A DNA stretch of 64,000 bases from Anticarsia gemmatalis (Eukaryota > Arthropoda > Insecta > Lepidoptera > Erebidae), in the NCBI RefSeq assembly GCF_050436995.1, contig NC_134766.1, positions 8,990,001-9,054,000 on the forward strand, written 5' to 3'. The notes beneath the pieces were generated by a model. It saw only the letters and a list, made by a program, of their open reading frames with translations, was not told the origin of the DNA and did no database searches. This document shows, one piece after another, positions 43,197-53,903 of the stretch. A program made the position numbers and the translations under genes. Each line of letters starts with the position of its first letter. Positions within the stretch are counted from its first letter, which is position 1.

Positions 43197-44117
43197 CAAA
43201 GAGACAAAGTTCACTTATTTCATACTTTGCAATCATAATTCTCAATCTCCGGAAAGAACTTGTATAAAATAAAAGAAAATACAGTCTTATTTCTCTACTA
43301 TTTTCTACAGTACAGGCTCGTAAAGTCAGCACTAAGTTTTATAGCATCACATAAGACGGAACGAGGACACTGACTACTACACATTATAGAGGACAATGGA
43401 CATAGAATTATGAGTCCTTGTTTCGAATGAATCAAATCTCTTCAGGTTTATGCTACCCTGGTACTTTGTGGATTATTTTGAAGGTTTTTTAACATCACGC
43501 ATCACAAACTGGCTTATATTACCCACAGCCGATAAACACGTAGCATAATCTATTCCTACGACTTACTCCACTCAAATAAGTTCAGCTAATTTGACAAAAA
43601 CATAAAACGTACACACACACTTTTGTATTTATACTTTTTTATTTATTTTTTTTGTACTATATGAGTATGGATAAAGAATCAATCATCTTTACATTACCAG
43701 TGAAAGACGGTATATTTCTAACAAATTACATTTTTATAACTCTTAAAAAAAAGATAATTTGTGACTACTTAGTTGATTCAAAGATAATTTTATACTAAAT
43801 GGTATTAAATATCAAAAAAATATAGAATTACCTACTGTCCATTTGTTTTCACCACAACTCTTCAACTAACTATAAAGTGTACCACGAAACCGTTGTTCAT
43901 TTGTTCCACAATAAGTTTGCGCTCTCAGGGCAATAAAGTTCGTGCAACTTTGTCATCTCACTACTTCCTCTAGGAATATGTGACCCTAGTACATCACATT
44001 TAGAAGGCTACAGTGAAAACAAAAATATGAAGATGCTTTCTTAAATTAATTATTATTCACGAAATTTAATTTGTACTATTTATTAATTTAACTTAGTATA
44101 CATTATTATTTACTCAT
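43197..44117. other. Nothing recognised
   Basis: AT-rich DNA, no gene or repeat recognised. Confidence 0.5.
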
Positions 44118-44320
44118 TACTGCTACTAGGTCTCGGGTTCGATTCTCGGATCGGAAAAAGTACTTTTCTCGTTTATATTCTCAATTTTAGGCCGGAGTTT
44201 GGTAACGTGCCCGGTATATAGCAATAGACTCGCCCCCTATTACATGGGCATAAAATATTGTAAGAATCGCAATGGGCGTATTTCATACATTTATTACATA
44301 CATACACTTTCGGGTTAAAC
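44118..44320 (+). mobile_element. SINE, head partly present
   Basis: GTCTCGGGTTCGATTCTCGG (box B), then AAAAAGTACTTTTCTCG, AGTTTGGTAACGTGCCCGGT, ATAGCAATAGACTCGCCCCC and TATTACATGGGCATAAAAT. Box A is lost. The tail ends in a CATA-type run. It defines the body of the family found at 6550, 16915, 17085, 22800 and 45820. Confidence 0.72.
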
Positions 44321-45411
44321 AGTCATGATATTTTATTGCAGTAGCCATTTTTTATTCGAATCAGGGCGGAATTTTCGAACTTTTTGATTAATAAAAGCGA
44401 GACAAACTTCGGCTACTAGAACTAGCCTAATAAAACTGCCACTAGCAGTTGTTCTAAAAAAACGAGTACGCAGTCAATTCCCCGAAAGTGGGGCTTAGTT
44501 ACACAGAATGGGACATTTTGCTTTTGTTTGGGATAGTGAAACACAGAAGATGAAGTCAAAATGCAATCCAATTTCGGCATTGAGTCCAAAAACCAGTAAT
44601 TATGATAAGATTACTTTTTCCTTTTTTAAACTTTAATTACGTGTGGCCAAAGGCCATCGAGACATCCACTGAACATAGAAAAGGACATAAAACGCCTAGC
44701 TCCGGGGACGGACAAGACAGACAAAAGAACATTATTGGATGCGATTTCAAGAATCTTTTGTTTCTTGAACATGAACACCAATCACATATTACATTAGTAT
44801 ATATCACTAGTTAAGAATTTTGGCATTCCCGATTTATCCAGGTCATAATGAATATCTTTTTTTGTTTTTCAAAAGAACCCGCACCGCACCCGCAAGCCGC
44901 GAACCTTGCAAAGAGTAACTACTAAGTTTTTAAACTATAGAAAAAAACTTTGAATGAATCACCTTCAAAAATATCGTAATCGTAAAGCAACATACCCAGG
45001 GTTTCTATCACATACACTTACTTCACTCCACGCAACCTCAAAGGCAGTCACGTAGTATTTACGATCTTAACTCGTAAAATATGAGTCTGGAACTTAGTTA
45101 CAACACGTGCTTTTACGCCTCAGACTGGTGTAACTGGGAAAAATATACAGAAATATCGAATTTGAAGCAAATCACGAAAAAAACAATCTTTTCTTGACCA
45201 CGGCCAGTGTAGGGTAATAGCAAAATATAACCAGCGCAGAAAAATCAAGCTATTCAGATAATTATTAAGCAAAAACTGGAGCTTCTTAGAAAATGTTTGG
45301 TGCTTTTTTGTGATATTATTAATAGCTATCTGTCTTTTATAATCATATCGGCCTTAAGGCGTCTACTACATAAGGCTCCTAGAAAAAGACATAATATGGT
45401 TTTATAACTTA
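44321..45411. other. Nothing recognised
   Basis: Mostly AT-rich; the frame at 44602-44814 shows no domain features. Confidence 0.45.
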
Positions 45412-45516
45412 ACTAGGCTATCTAACACTGAAATAATATTTCAAATCGGACCAGTAGTTCCTGAGATTAGCGCGTTCAAACAAACAAACTCTTCAGCTTT
45501 ATAATATTAGTATAGA
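45412..45516 (-). mobile_element. Helitron family A, 5' fragment
   Basis: On the minus strand it starts TCTATACTAATATTATAAAG, with GTTTGTTTGAACGCGCTAAT and the body up to GATAGCC. The 3' two-thirds are missing. Confidence 0.75.
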
Positions 45517-45819
45517 TTGTATAATTATATAGTGTATTTTACTATAGGCATGAATCAATTTACAAATGAACATTTGTATGTTTGTAAAACCTCTGTTACT
45601 CTCGATATGAATTCCAATAGTACGCGGTATATTTCATTGAGCTGCCCCCGATCAATGTAAATAGGGTAATGATATCACGTAATATTGTACGTGCTATCAA
45701 TATTCAATACACACTCAAATATTCATAGAGGATATTCATATACTAGCTTGTACACCGGACTTTACCCGCCTGAAATAATTTTCAGGATAAACAGTCCTTT
45801 TAAAAAAAACCCAAAAGAC

Positions 45820-46095
45820 TTTGAGGCGCCGTCTGTCTTTGTCCTATATCCGGCTGCTGATCATGGGGTCCCGGGTTGGATTCTCAGGTTGGGCCAAGTA
45901 TTATTTGATTTTTCTAATTAACATTGGAATATTGCTTAATTGTAGGCCGAAATTTAATAATTTTTAACGAAATTCAGTAGTTTAATAGGCTCGCCTTCTA
46001 TTACATGAGACTAACATTGTTAATAACAAAACGAGGGCGTATTTCTACCTATACCTATGACATGTATACTTGCATAAAAGGCATAATATTACGTT
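45820..46095 (+). mobile_element. SINE, nearly full
   Basis: CCGGCTGCTGATCATGGGGT, CCCGGGTTGGATTCTCAGGT (box-B region), then TTTTCTAATTAACATTGGAA, TAATAGGCTCGCCTTCTATT and ACATGAGACTAACATTGTTA. The tail is ATACTTGCATAAAAGGCATA. Same family as 44118 and more diverged. The 78-residue frame at 45685-45921 runs into it and is not a gene. Confidence 0.68.
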
Positions 46096-46744
46096 TATAT
46101 TTAAAACAAAAATATTAAAATAAAGCATTAAATTGGCATTATTTCATCTCCAAATCGCTAGTTTCTCCTTCAATAAACTCAGTCGCCAATGTCGCCAGAA
46201 CCCATTTAGTCACGGCCCATAACTCTTAATTCACAAACTATTTTACTATGAAACTACAAACTTATTTGGAACCTCTCCATCAGCTATTAGCGAACTGTTT
46301 TCAAGTTTACTTCCGATTTTGTGGAGTTATAGATAATATAGTTTTAAAGTTACACTATTTGGCGTTATTTGATTCTTAAATTTTGTACTTTTTTCACTCA
46401 GAAAATAATAATGTAATACAAAATATTGTCTTATATTATGTGTGTAAATATTTCCCGGGTTAAAATATAGTTATATAGCCAAAATGTGCCAAGCTCAAAA
46501 ATATGCCTATGTCCATTCCGGGAGAAAACCAGTGCCCAGCAATGGGATTGAAATGGGTTTTTATTATTCGTTTTATTAATTATATACATTATTTTTTTGG
46601 GGATCAGGACCCTGGGTTATTTCAACACAACAATATTAAGATGATTTGAGAATAATAAGTGTACCTACACCTATAAATTCAAATAAAAACCATAACGATC
46701 AAACAGGTAAACTAACAGAACACTATACATTACCGTTCCACAAC
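46096..46744. other. Mostly unassigned; one SINE tail scrap
   Basis: At 46518-46560 GGGAGAAAACCAGTGCCCAG then CAATGGGATTGAAATGGGT is a SINE tail. The rest is AT-rich and unrecognised. Confidence 0.5.
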
Positions 46745-46775
46745 GAGCACGTCATTCATCATGTCAAAGGTAAGG
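46720..46775 (+). other. Possible first coding exon or chance match
   Basis: CATCATGTCAAAGGTAAGG gives an ATG followed by three codons' worth of sequence and a strong donor match, AAG|GTAAGG, preceded by a somewhat GC-richer leader (CCACAACGAGCACGTCATTC). No following exon is visible. The 129-residue frame that reads through (46761-47150) crosses a Helitron relic and is unlikely to be a protein. Confidence 0.2.
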
Positions 46776-46885
46776 TACAATCAATACATAAGTAATGTGA
46801 ATGAGTCGTTTAGCTTTGTACTATATTTATTAGTAGGTAAGGACTGTGAAGTAGAGGGCTATAATTACGACTTAAAGAAAAGATA

Positions 46886-47037
46886 TAGCTTCTGCCCGCG
46901 ACTTTTACTGCGTGTTAAAAGCATTATGTGTGTTAATCCAGGATATAACTTAACATGTATAAAATTTTATCAAAATGATAGAGAAAGAATCATTTGTCCA
47001 AAAAATCCAAGCCTTTATTATATTAGTACGAGTACGA
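46886..47037 (-). mobile_element. Worn Helitron
   Basis: Plus-strand AGCTTCTGCCCGCGACTTTT is the reverse of a Helitron 3' end (family C type). CTTTATTATATTAGTACGAG at the other side corresponds to a 5' end. Neither exact terminus survives. Confidence 0.5.
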
Positions 47038-47197
47038 TTAATAGGATTATGACAGGTCTGTATAAAGCTTTTCTTCTTTTTACATCAAGGCTTTTTGTTG
47101 CAGAAACCTGTATTGTGATGTTTGTTACGAGCACATTTGTCACTCTTTAACGCATAAACTGTCGAACAAATTTTGTTGAAAGGTACATTTAATAATA

Positions 47198-47329
47198 ACG
47201 TATTTCAGTTGACAACAATTTGAAAGCGACTATGCTGTACTTTTTAATCTTCCTTAGATTGTAGTGATTAACACGTTACGTCAAAGTAGCAATGTACTGA
47301 ATAGTGACTAGTTGTCAACTGAGATACGT
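47198..47329. mobile_element. MITE family 2, complete
   Basis: ACGTATTTCAGTTGACAAC at the left is inverted as GTTGTCAACTGAGATACGT at the right, giving about 19-bp terminal inverted repeats on a 132-bp element. The interior (GTACTTTTTAATCTTCCTTA, AACACGTTACGTCAAAGTAG) matches 32543 and 38157. Non-coding. Confidence 0.78.
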
Positions 47330-47639
47330 GATAAGCTCTCTGGACGTAATACACACTCTTTACTCCGGAAAATCTATTCACTCTTTGAAATAGCAACAAA
47401 AACCCTTTAAACCTAACCTAGTTCACAAATCTCTCATTATTCGCGAACAAACCACGTAATTTATAGATACATCAGTGTGAACCCCATGGTCGAAGGCCAG
47501 ATGTCAATCAAGGCTGTAATAAGGCCTATCAGTGGGAACCTGGCGCGGTGCCAAGACAACTGCACGTTACTGCATTCGTTGTGGTCTATAGAACAACTTG
47601 TTAAGGCTGTTTAATGGTAACATTATTTGATGACATCGT

Positions 47640-47735
47640 TTTGAAATTAGATGTCATTGTTTTTTTAAGTTCTTTGGTCTCTGTTTATTCTTTTGGGAGT
47701 TAGGCGTGATATTATGTATGTATGTATTATAGGGT
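47640..47735 (-). mobile_element. 'GGCAGAGACC' family fragment
   Basis: AAGTTCTTTGGTCTCTGTTT, TCTTTTGGGAGTTAGGCGTG and a GTATGTATGTAT run. Orientation is opposite to 41600. Confidence 0.5.
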
Positions 47736-47744
47736 TATTTACTC

Positions 47745-47910
47745 AAAGGAACATGGAAGCTTTTTACTAAGACTTCGCTGTCTAATTATGCCGTGATAGT
47801 TAGTGCGTTGAAATTTTCACATTATGGTGTATTTCTGTTGCTGCTATAAAAACAGAATAAAAGTAGTATTTCAGGGGGCTCCTATACAACAAACGTCAGA
47901 GTGTTGCTAC
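47745..47910 (+). mobile_element. 'cggaaccct'-type repeat, internal part
   Basis: GTTGAAATTTTCACATTATG, TGTATTTCTGTTGCTGCTAT, AAAAACAGAATAAAAG and GGGGGCTCCTATACAACAAA are the middle of the repeat family at 22940. Its ACGGAACCCT ends are missing. Confidence 0.55.
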
Positions 47911-48031
47911 AGGAAAATTTTGAATGGTGAAAACCGCATGAAAATCTGTTCTGTACATTGATAGTTTATGACAATCAGAAAACACATGGGGTAAGGTGAA
48001 TTTTTTCTACAATGTGTAGTGTAATCCTACT

Positions 48032-48245
48032 TAGGTCGGGGAAAAAGTCTTTTCGCATTAAAGTATGTATGAACTTGTAATAAAATATTTTCTCTACACA
48101 AAAAAGCTCGATATTTGGGTACCTCACGAGCTCACTGAAATAAATCTAATGAATCGTGTACTCATCATTGTGATTCTTGAAGCCAAAGAGATTTTATTAC
48201 AAGTTTATACATACTATAATGCAAAAAGACATTTTCCCCGACCTA
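48032..48245. mobile_element. Tc1/mariner-type MITE with 55-bp inverted ends
   Basis: TAGGTCGGGGAAAAAGTCTT then TTCGCATTAAAGTATGTATG at the left mirrors CATACTATAATGCAAAAAGA then CATTTTCCCCGACCTA at the right. Excluding the TA on each side (48032-48033, 48244-48245), the core is 210 bp. The TIR continues as far as ACTTGTAATAAAAT. The 75-residue plus frame through it is not a gene. This TIR type is widespread in insects. Confidence 0.82.
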
Positions 48246-48659
48246 ATATTATAAATACTTATCAGCTTATACGGATATTTGTTACGCTTTAACTAAAGTA
48301 AAAGTATTTAACGGCTTTTAATTAAATTCGGCGAACCGATAGTTTATAATCCGTGCTAACGTGAAGGATATTTTCAGATTAAAAATTCCTTCCACGCGGA
48401 CAAAGTTGCGACAGCCAGTCTATCATTCTGTGTAATATTAACTAGATTTTTGGTATGCATTTGGAAACTATCTACCCAATTAACCCACGTCTATCCACTG
48501 TTGAAAACAAGCCTGAAACGTTTAAACTTTCGCGTTGCATGTTTGTAATATATAATACGTACATAATATATGAATACGGGAATTAACGCAAACACATATC
48601 TTACCTCAGAATCAGCCTGTAACCACTGCCAGTACAACCTACGCCGAAACGTCACACAT
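48246..48659. other. Nothing firm
   Basis: AT-rich. CAGAATCAGCCTGTAACCAC then TACGCCGAAACGTC at about 48607-48655 resembles a worn dispersed repeat also hinted at 17640, but I cannot define it. Confidence 0.4.
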
Positions 48660-48805
48660 TTATAAGTCGTACAGTTCTTGAAGGAATGCAAAGTCCTCAA
48701 ACTGCACTTGGCCTGCGTGGTCTGTTTTGTGGTGTCCGTGGTGGATTCTAGGCCTGACTGAACGCAGGAGACCTTTGCCCAGCAGTGGGACATAAAGAAG
48801 CTGGT
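48660..48805 (+). mobile_element. SINE tail with local rearrangement
   Basis: GCAAAGTCCTCAAACTGCAC, TTGGCCTGCGTGGTCTGTTT, CAGGAGACCTTTGCCCAGCA and GTGGGACATAAAG. Between the halves there is an extra GTGGTGTCCGTGGTGGATTC, a small internal duplication. The 117-residue minus frame here (48491-48844) is antisense to this repeat. Confidence 0.62.
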
Positions 48806-48849
48806 CAGGGCCGAAGAAAAACAAATTGAATTATTTAACCCCAAGGACT

Positions 48850-49040
48850 TTTTAATGAAGTTATGTGTGTATTAGAAATAATATCACATGCTCCAACGGT
48901 GAAGGAAAACATCGTGAGGAAACCTTGCATGCCTAAAATTTGTTTAACACATTCATTGAGGGCATGCAAAGTCAAGGCCTAACCCCTCCATTATTACGGG
49001 AGAAGACCATTGCCCAGCAGTGGGATATTAATAGGTTAAA
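48850..49040 (+). mobile_element. SINE, 5'-truncated
   Basis: GTGTGTATTAGAAATAATAT, CGGTGAAGGAAAACATCGTG, AAACCTTGCATGCCTAAAAT, GGCATGCAAAGTCAAGGCCT (the 'cacttggcc' part is deleted here) and GACCATTGCCCAGCAGTGGG. Same family as 21666. It follows another copy by about 45 bp. Confidence 0.7.
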
Positions 49041-50012
49041 TTTATTTTATTTTATTTATTTATTTAACCTGGTTTCCGTCAATGCACTGCCGGGTTCTTC
49101 GCTCGTTGTAAGAGGGTTAAGGCTTTCTACCGCGGTAAGTGCGGGCGAGAGACGTCACACCACTTGAAATTGTTTAAAGAGCTTTCAGATGTGCAAGGCC
49201 CTCCACGATGTTTTCCTACACTCGGTTAACACATGTTCTTTATTTCTGTTTTTAATGTTTCTTTCACTTTACGTAGAGCAACATTATTTAAGAATAATTC
49301 GTGTTTTTTTGTACTTTGTAAAGGAGGGTCACCTTGTTAAACTTATGATGATCATCATCAACATTGGCCTGTTTACATCTGTTTCAGCTGATTTTGCATA
49401 AGTAGAATCAAACGCAATAAAAATTCAACAGTTAATTACGTATATTTTTATGGTTATTTATTTATGGCACATCGACAATATAAACACAAATATGTCATTT
49501 ACATAAAGTTAAAGCAAATTATCAAAATCGTCAAAATATTCCCTAAAGAAATCCATTACGATAGAAAAAACGGATCGAAAAGAGTCTTATTCTCTGCCTT
49601 TATAAAAAAGTGAAAATGTTTTTGGCAGTTGCAACTTTGAGACAAACGGCAAAAGAACTTTTACCCAAAGAAACTTTTTTTATCATTTGCATGAAATAGA
49701 TAAAAATAATGTCAAAAAGTAACTGGTAGTCAAGGTTATTGCCCTTATATCTCTATTGTATGGCAATAAAAAGTTTTTATAGTGCCCTCCCGCGGATATG
49801 AGGGTAAGTTGCGAGGCAATGCGTCACGGTGATAGCCGTAAGAAACCAATATGGTGGAAACATCCTGTATATCGCTTGATGTTTCAAATGTGTTGTTTTA
49901 TGGCTTAAGTACAGGTAGAATATTGAGGTAGAGCGGTGTAAAGGGTGTGTTTATTTTGGCAAAAATATTGAAGGTTGAATTTCTTTTTATTTTTTCTCCT
50001 TTACGTTTGTTT
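49041..50012. other. Mostly unassigned
   Basis: 49080-49210 contains CTACCGCGGTAAGTGCGGGC and GGCCCTCCACGATGTTTTCC, faint echoes of SINE bodies. The remainder is AT-rich without gene-like frames. Confidence 0.4.
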
Positions 50013-50165
50013 TTAGGGTTCCGTGCCCAAAGGGTAAAAATGGGTACCTATTACAGAGACTTAGCTGTCTGCCTGTCTGTTTATCTGTCTGCCACCAGGC
50101 TGTATCTCATGAACTGTGATAGATGGTCAGTTAAAATTTTCACAGATGCTGTATTGCTGTTGCAG
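50013..50165 (+). mobile_element. 'cggaaccct'-type repeat, 5' part
   Basis: GGGTTCCGTGCCCAAAGGGT, then CTGTCTGCCTGTCTGTTTAT, GGCTGTATCTCATGAACTGT and AAAATTTTCACAGATGCTGT. Same family as 22940-23196; the closing end is missing. Confidence 0.62.
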
Positions 50166-50179
50166 TTGTATTTTTTTCA

Positions 50180-50245
50180 GTCCCACAGCTGGGCAGAAGC
50201 CTCCTCTTTTCCTTCGGAAATTCGCTTTCATGTGCAATCTCTTCT
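50180..50245 (-). mobile_element. LINE/SINE tail scrap, minus strand
   Basis: CAGTCCCACAGCTGGGCAGA then AGCCTCCTCTTTTCCTTC is the reverse complement of the 'ggagg..tgccca.c.gtgggac' tail. It is inserted next to the previous repeat. Confidence 0.5.
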
Positions 50246-51065
50246 CAAGCTGGTAGTAAGAAAATGATAATACATATAATGAGATAAATACATAACAATT
50301 TAGTTGAAATTTTAAGGCACATTATTACCAACCTTCCGATTTCTTGTTTATCAATCTCTTTAGCTTGGGAAAAACTTTTACACAATTTGATCCTCTTTGA
50401 AATATTTGCTTACATATTTTTGGTAAATTTTTGAGAAGCATATGGAATGGAATCTAAAAATTTAAAACCTTTTTCGGGTAAAATGAGGATAGTATAGTTA
50501 CTATATTAAAACATTTTACAAACTTTTTATAGCTCTTAAAATAATTTTAAAGAAATATATGATAGTATTCAAATACATATATATTTTAGATGTATATATT
50601 ATGTAAATGAGGCAAGGGAAGTTGGTAAGGATCGTACCAAGCGGCGTATTTTGGTCTCTACCTACCTTTATAAGGAAAAGACGTGATATTATATATGTTT
50701 TTTTCTTCTATAATATTAATCTTAAAGCACGTCAAGTTATGTGTTCAGATTGACGCTCGCAATATTGCTCACGCCGGCTGATAACCAGTGACACTGGAAT
50801 TTTCTTGGCACGACACCAAAACCTATCTGTGTTCCGAATTCTCACCCGATACACGAGTTTAGCCCCTGCTTTGATGGATCAGACTAACTTTGTAGGTATT
50901 CTGTAAAGGAATTCTTTTCTTTTAAGATAAGTTAGTCGACAAATTGCGGACGGTATTTGTTTTCAAACTAGCCGCATTTTGTGTCGCGTGGTAATTATCT
51001 GTATCGTGTAAAGTGTTAAAAATGATTTATTTCTTTGTAACATTTATACTTTTTTTATTATCAGC
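50246..51065. other. Unassigned, with one repeat fragment
   Basis: At 50605-50700 GTTGGTAAGGATCGTACCAA, GCGGCGTATTTTGGTCTCTA and CCTACCTTTATAAGGAAAAG form a minus-oriented copy of the family at 41600. The rest is AT-rich. Confidence 0.5.
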
Positions 51066-51290
51066 CCTTTATGTGTCCCACTGCTGGGCAAAGGTCACCC
51101 CTCTTTCCTTCCAAACCTGTCTGCCCTGTGTAATACTCCGCCACGATGGACCCGCAAATGCCGTTTGATTATCATGCCACCTTCGTAGTCGGCCTCGACA
51201 ACGATGTCCATCGTGTGGTGTCAAGTCTGTCACCAGCCTCGCCCATCTCTCCGGGTGCTCACTGTGCACTTCAGTATTACAATAAATAAA
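51066..51290 (-). pseudogene. C-terminus of a LINE reverse transcriptase
   Basis: The minus-strand frame reads ERWARLVTDLTPHDG, RCRGRLRRWHDNQTAFAG, WRSITQGRQVWKERG and ends AQQWDT then TAA. The pattern of W-A/T-x-R-L, G-R-P/L-x-x-R-W and a final QQW is the typical tail of RTE/Jockey-like LINE proteins in insects (recalled). Only about 70 residues remain, so this is a 5'-truncated insertion. Its stop-proximal DNA (CCCAGCAGTGGGAC) is the same motif that ends the SINEs at 21666, 39875 and 48850. Confidence 0.78.
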
Positions 51291-52140
51291 TATTAGCAAT
51301 ATATACAAAAAGGGACTACGTCACGTGTCGTAATGTTTTTCTTAAATAAATACTCAATCTAAATTAAAATTCAGAACTCCGAGATCACCTATTCTAAAAG
51401 TAGAAAGTTTATTAAAATCGAGCTCTCAGGTATATCGGGAGTATATTGGTTTGATGCAACCGTCTGACCTCAAACATATTTGAAGTGTATCTCTATAACA
51501 AGATATCTTGACCAATACACCGAAATATGGATCTGAGAGAAATATTTGTAGTAGCTCGCGAAAATTTGATACATTTATAGAAATATCTAGTTTGTATATT
51601 CTACAATGTTTAACATTTTTATAAAGTTTGTTGGGGTAAGTCTGGGCAATGGGAAAGCTAGGATAGTTACAAATGGTTTATTCCCGTTGTCTACGCATAG
51701 TTGCCCACAATGGACATTATCTTTTTTATCTTAGCAAAAGATCTTAGAATTAGAGTTAATGGGTTTGGGAATGTTTTGTTAACTATCCGGACATAATAGG
51801 CACCTGTATGAGTATTACGTACATATCTCAGATGCATTGATATAGAAAGCCCAAAATTGATTCTCCGTTAGAGCAAGTGATAATATAATTATAATTATCA
51901 TTTGTAATAAACTCACAACTTAGAAAAGTCATTGGAGTGTTGCCTCGGGTTTGATCAGTCGACTACTTGCACCAAAGCAATTTTAGTTTTATAAGCGTCG
52001 ATGACTTCGAAATCTCTCCAAATCAGAATTCTGCAACAACAATGCTCCTCTGCTTACTATATTTCAAAACTTGAAACCACTTTTAGACATGTCCAATACC
52101 CAACAGAATAAATACATCGTACGACTTTTTAAATCGCAAT
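51291..52140. other. Mostly unassigned; SINE fragment
   Basis: At 51870-51970 a minus-oriented SINE middle is visible: GTTAGAGCAAGTGATAATAT, ACTTAGAAAAGTCATTGGAG and TGTTGCCTCGGGTTTGATCA. The rest is AT-rich. Confidence 0.5.
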
Positions 52141-52316
52141 TGTAGCGCGTTTCTCCACAGTCGGTACTGTCGAGTATCGAGAGTTTGGCAATTAAAATGT
52201 ACTGCCAAAATAGTTCCTACTACGCCCGATTAAGGCGCTGAACAGATTTTCATACAAAATTTATCGATAACTAGGCGGTTGTCGATAGTCGAAAGTGGTA
52301 GAGAATCGAGCTACTG
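52141..52316 (+). mobile_element. MITE family 1, full copy
   Basis: GTAGCGCGTTTCTCCACAGT at the left, GGTAGAGAATCGAGCTACTG at the right. The inside has GTCGGTACTGTCGAGTATCG and CTAGGCGGTTGTCGATAGTC. It is 176 bp, like 32357. Confidence 0.75.
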
Positions 52317-53194
52317 AATCAAATCAATCAAATCATTTATTGCGAAAGTAGGTTTGTTAAACTCTTGAACTCTTGCAATTGGCAAAACTTATTTGAGACT
52401 AATGTTTCATCTCATATCAAAATCCTTTGGTCAGACAAATGAAAGCGAGGAAAACATTTTCAATTTTCTCCCGAGGAAAGTCCAAATGTTATAATAATGG
52501 ACTTAAATTTTCGTTTTGTTACCGTTTTTTGTATCTTTTGCTTCTAGTTTTAATTTTCAAAGGCCAAAAGGCTGACCTGTTTTGAAGCCTAACGGGTCAG
52601 CATTGCCATACAACGTGGCAACTTTTCGGCAAGTTTCCGGTCGACAGCCATGCGGACGATTTTTTTAACGCCTAGTAGAATTACTTTTTAAAAATATATA
52701 GTGTTATAGGTACCTATAGAAAAAATATTGTAAATATGTATTTTTAGTGTTCAATCGCAAGTTATATCAGGTAGGACCAACATTGAGGGAGAATGCACAA
52801 GATAGGGAATTTTGGATGGAAAAAGGGGAGGTTTGTCAATGAATGGAGCAAGTGCAATGGGACACAAAAGACGGCTGAAAGGGTTTTTAGAAATCATATT
52901 TTTTTCTCGCAAGTAAGCTTTTAGTATGTCATAGCGCATTTAAATATCAAAATCAAATCATTTATTCATTTAGGTCAAATATTAACACTTATGATAGTCG
53001 TTACAATTACTGAATAGCTTTAAAAGAGCTCTAAATAAACTTTAATCAGGTCGGTACAAACATACATACATAACACCGTAAAGAAATGGTATAGATATAT
53101 TTGACCCAATATAAATTTAATCCCAAGCGAGCTTTTGGCGATTGCGAGAAACGCTACCGAACTGATTACTTTTGAAACATCCAATAACAGATTG
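52317..53194. other. Nothing recognised
   Basis: AT-rich DNA. The 62-residue minus frame at 52751-52939 has no protein features. Confidence 0.5.
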
Positions 53195-53334
53195 TCTGTG
53201 TGGCGTGGTTGTAAGTGTATCCGACTGCTGATCTCAAAGTGTCTAGTTCGATTTTAGGTTGGGCAGCGCTCTTAGAAATGATATTAGAATATTTCTTAGT
53301 AATAGCTCTCTGCCTATACCTTCGGGTATAACAG
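53195..53334 (+). mobile_element. SINE split by a Helitron
   Basis: GTGGCGTGGTTGTAAGTGTA (box A), TCCGACTGCTGATCTCAAAG, GTGTCTAGTTCGATTTTAGG (box B) and a tail CTGCCTATACCTTCGGGTAT. The body is shortened. The tail stops at AACAG where the Helitron starts. The expected continuation TGATAGTATATATGTATG lies on the far side at 53564. Confidence 0.65.
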
Positions 53335-53563
53335 GTTTGTTTGTTTGATTGTTTGTTTGAACGCGCTAATCTCGGGAAATACTGGTCCGATTTGAAAAAA
53401 GCTTTCAGTGTTAGATAGCTTATTTATCGAGGAAGGCTATAGGCTATATAACATCACGCTACGGTCATTAGGAGCGGAGTAGCAACGAAAAATGTTACAA
53501 AAACGGGGAAAATTTTGACTCATTCTCTTAGGTGACGCAAGCGAAGTTGCGCGGGTCAGCTAG
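53335..53563 (+). mobile_element. Helitron family A, 5'-truncated
   Basis: It starts within the TTTG microsatellite, then GAACGCGCTAATCTCGGGAA, GGCTATAGGCTATATAACAT and ends GAAGTTGCGCGGGTCAGCTAG followed by T. The first 30-40 bp including the TC end are missing. Confidence 0.8.
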
Positions 53564-53692
53564 TGATAGTATATATGTATGTATGATATTGTAAATGGTG
53601 ACACGTGAGTGTAATTCATAAACCTCTGCCATAAGGCATAACAGTACTAAATTAATTTAAGTTTTAACAGGCGTGATAGTATGTATATGTAT
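53564..53692 (+). mobile_element. SINE tails, two in a row
   Basis: TGATAGTATATATGTATGTA closes the split SINE. Then GGTGACACGTGAGTGTAATT, CATAAACCTCTGCCATAAGG and AACAGGCGTGATAGTATGTA form a second tail of the same family. Confidence 0.5.
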
Positions 53693-53728
53693 CTAATAAC
53701 CATTGCAATATCACTTTACTGGTATACC

Positions 53729-53903
53729 AATAGCGCAATTTTCTACAATCGGTCCTATCGAGTATCGAGAGTTTGACATTTAAAATGTGTTGTACAAATA
53801 GTTCTTACGACGCCCGCTAGAGGCGCTGATTAAATTTTTATACATAATTTTTTACAGCTAGAGGGTTGTATGTAGTCGAAAGTGATTGAAAATCACGCTA
53901 CTG
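53729..53903 (+). mobile_element. MITE family 1, diverged copy
   Basis: AATAGCGCAATTTTCTACAA and AAAATCACGCTACTG are the ends. The inside is TCGAGTATCGAGAGTTTGAC and ACGACGCCCGCTAGAGGCGC. More mutated than the copies at 32357 and 52141. Confidence 0.68.

Noticed and set aside
46761..47150. 129-residue plus-strand frame, one of the longest in the window
   Set aside because: Its middle is a Helitron relic (46886-47037) and the residue pattern lacks any domain or helix signature.
48491..48844. 117-residue minus-strand frame
   Set aside because: It is antisense to SINE tail sequence (GTCCCACTGCTGGGC part).
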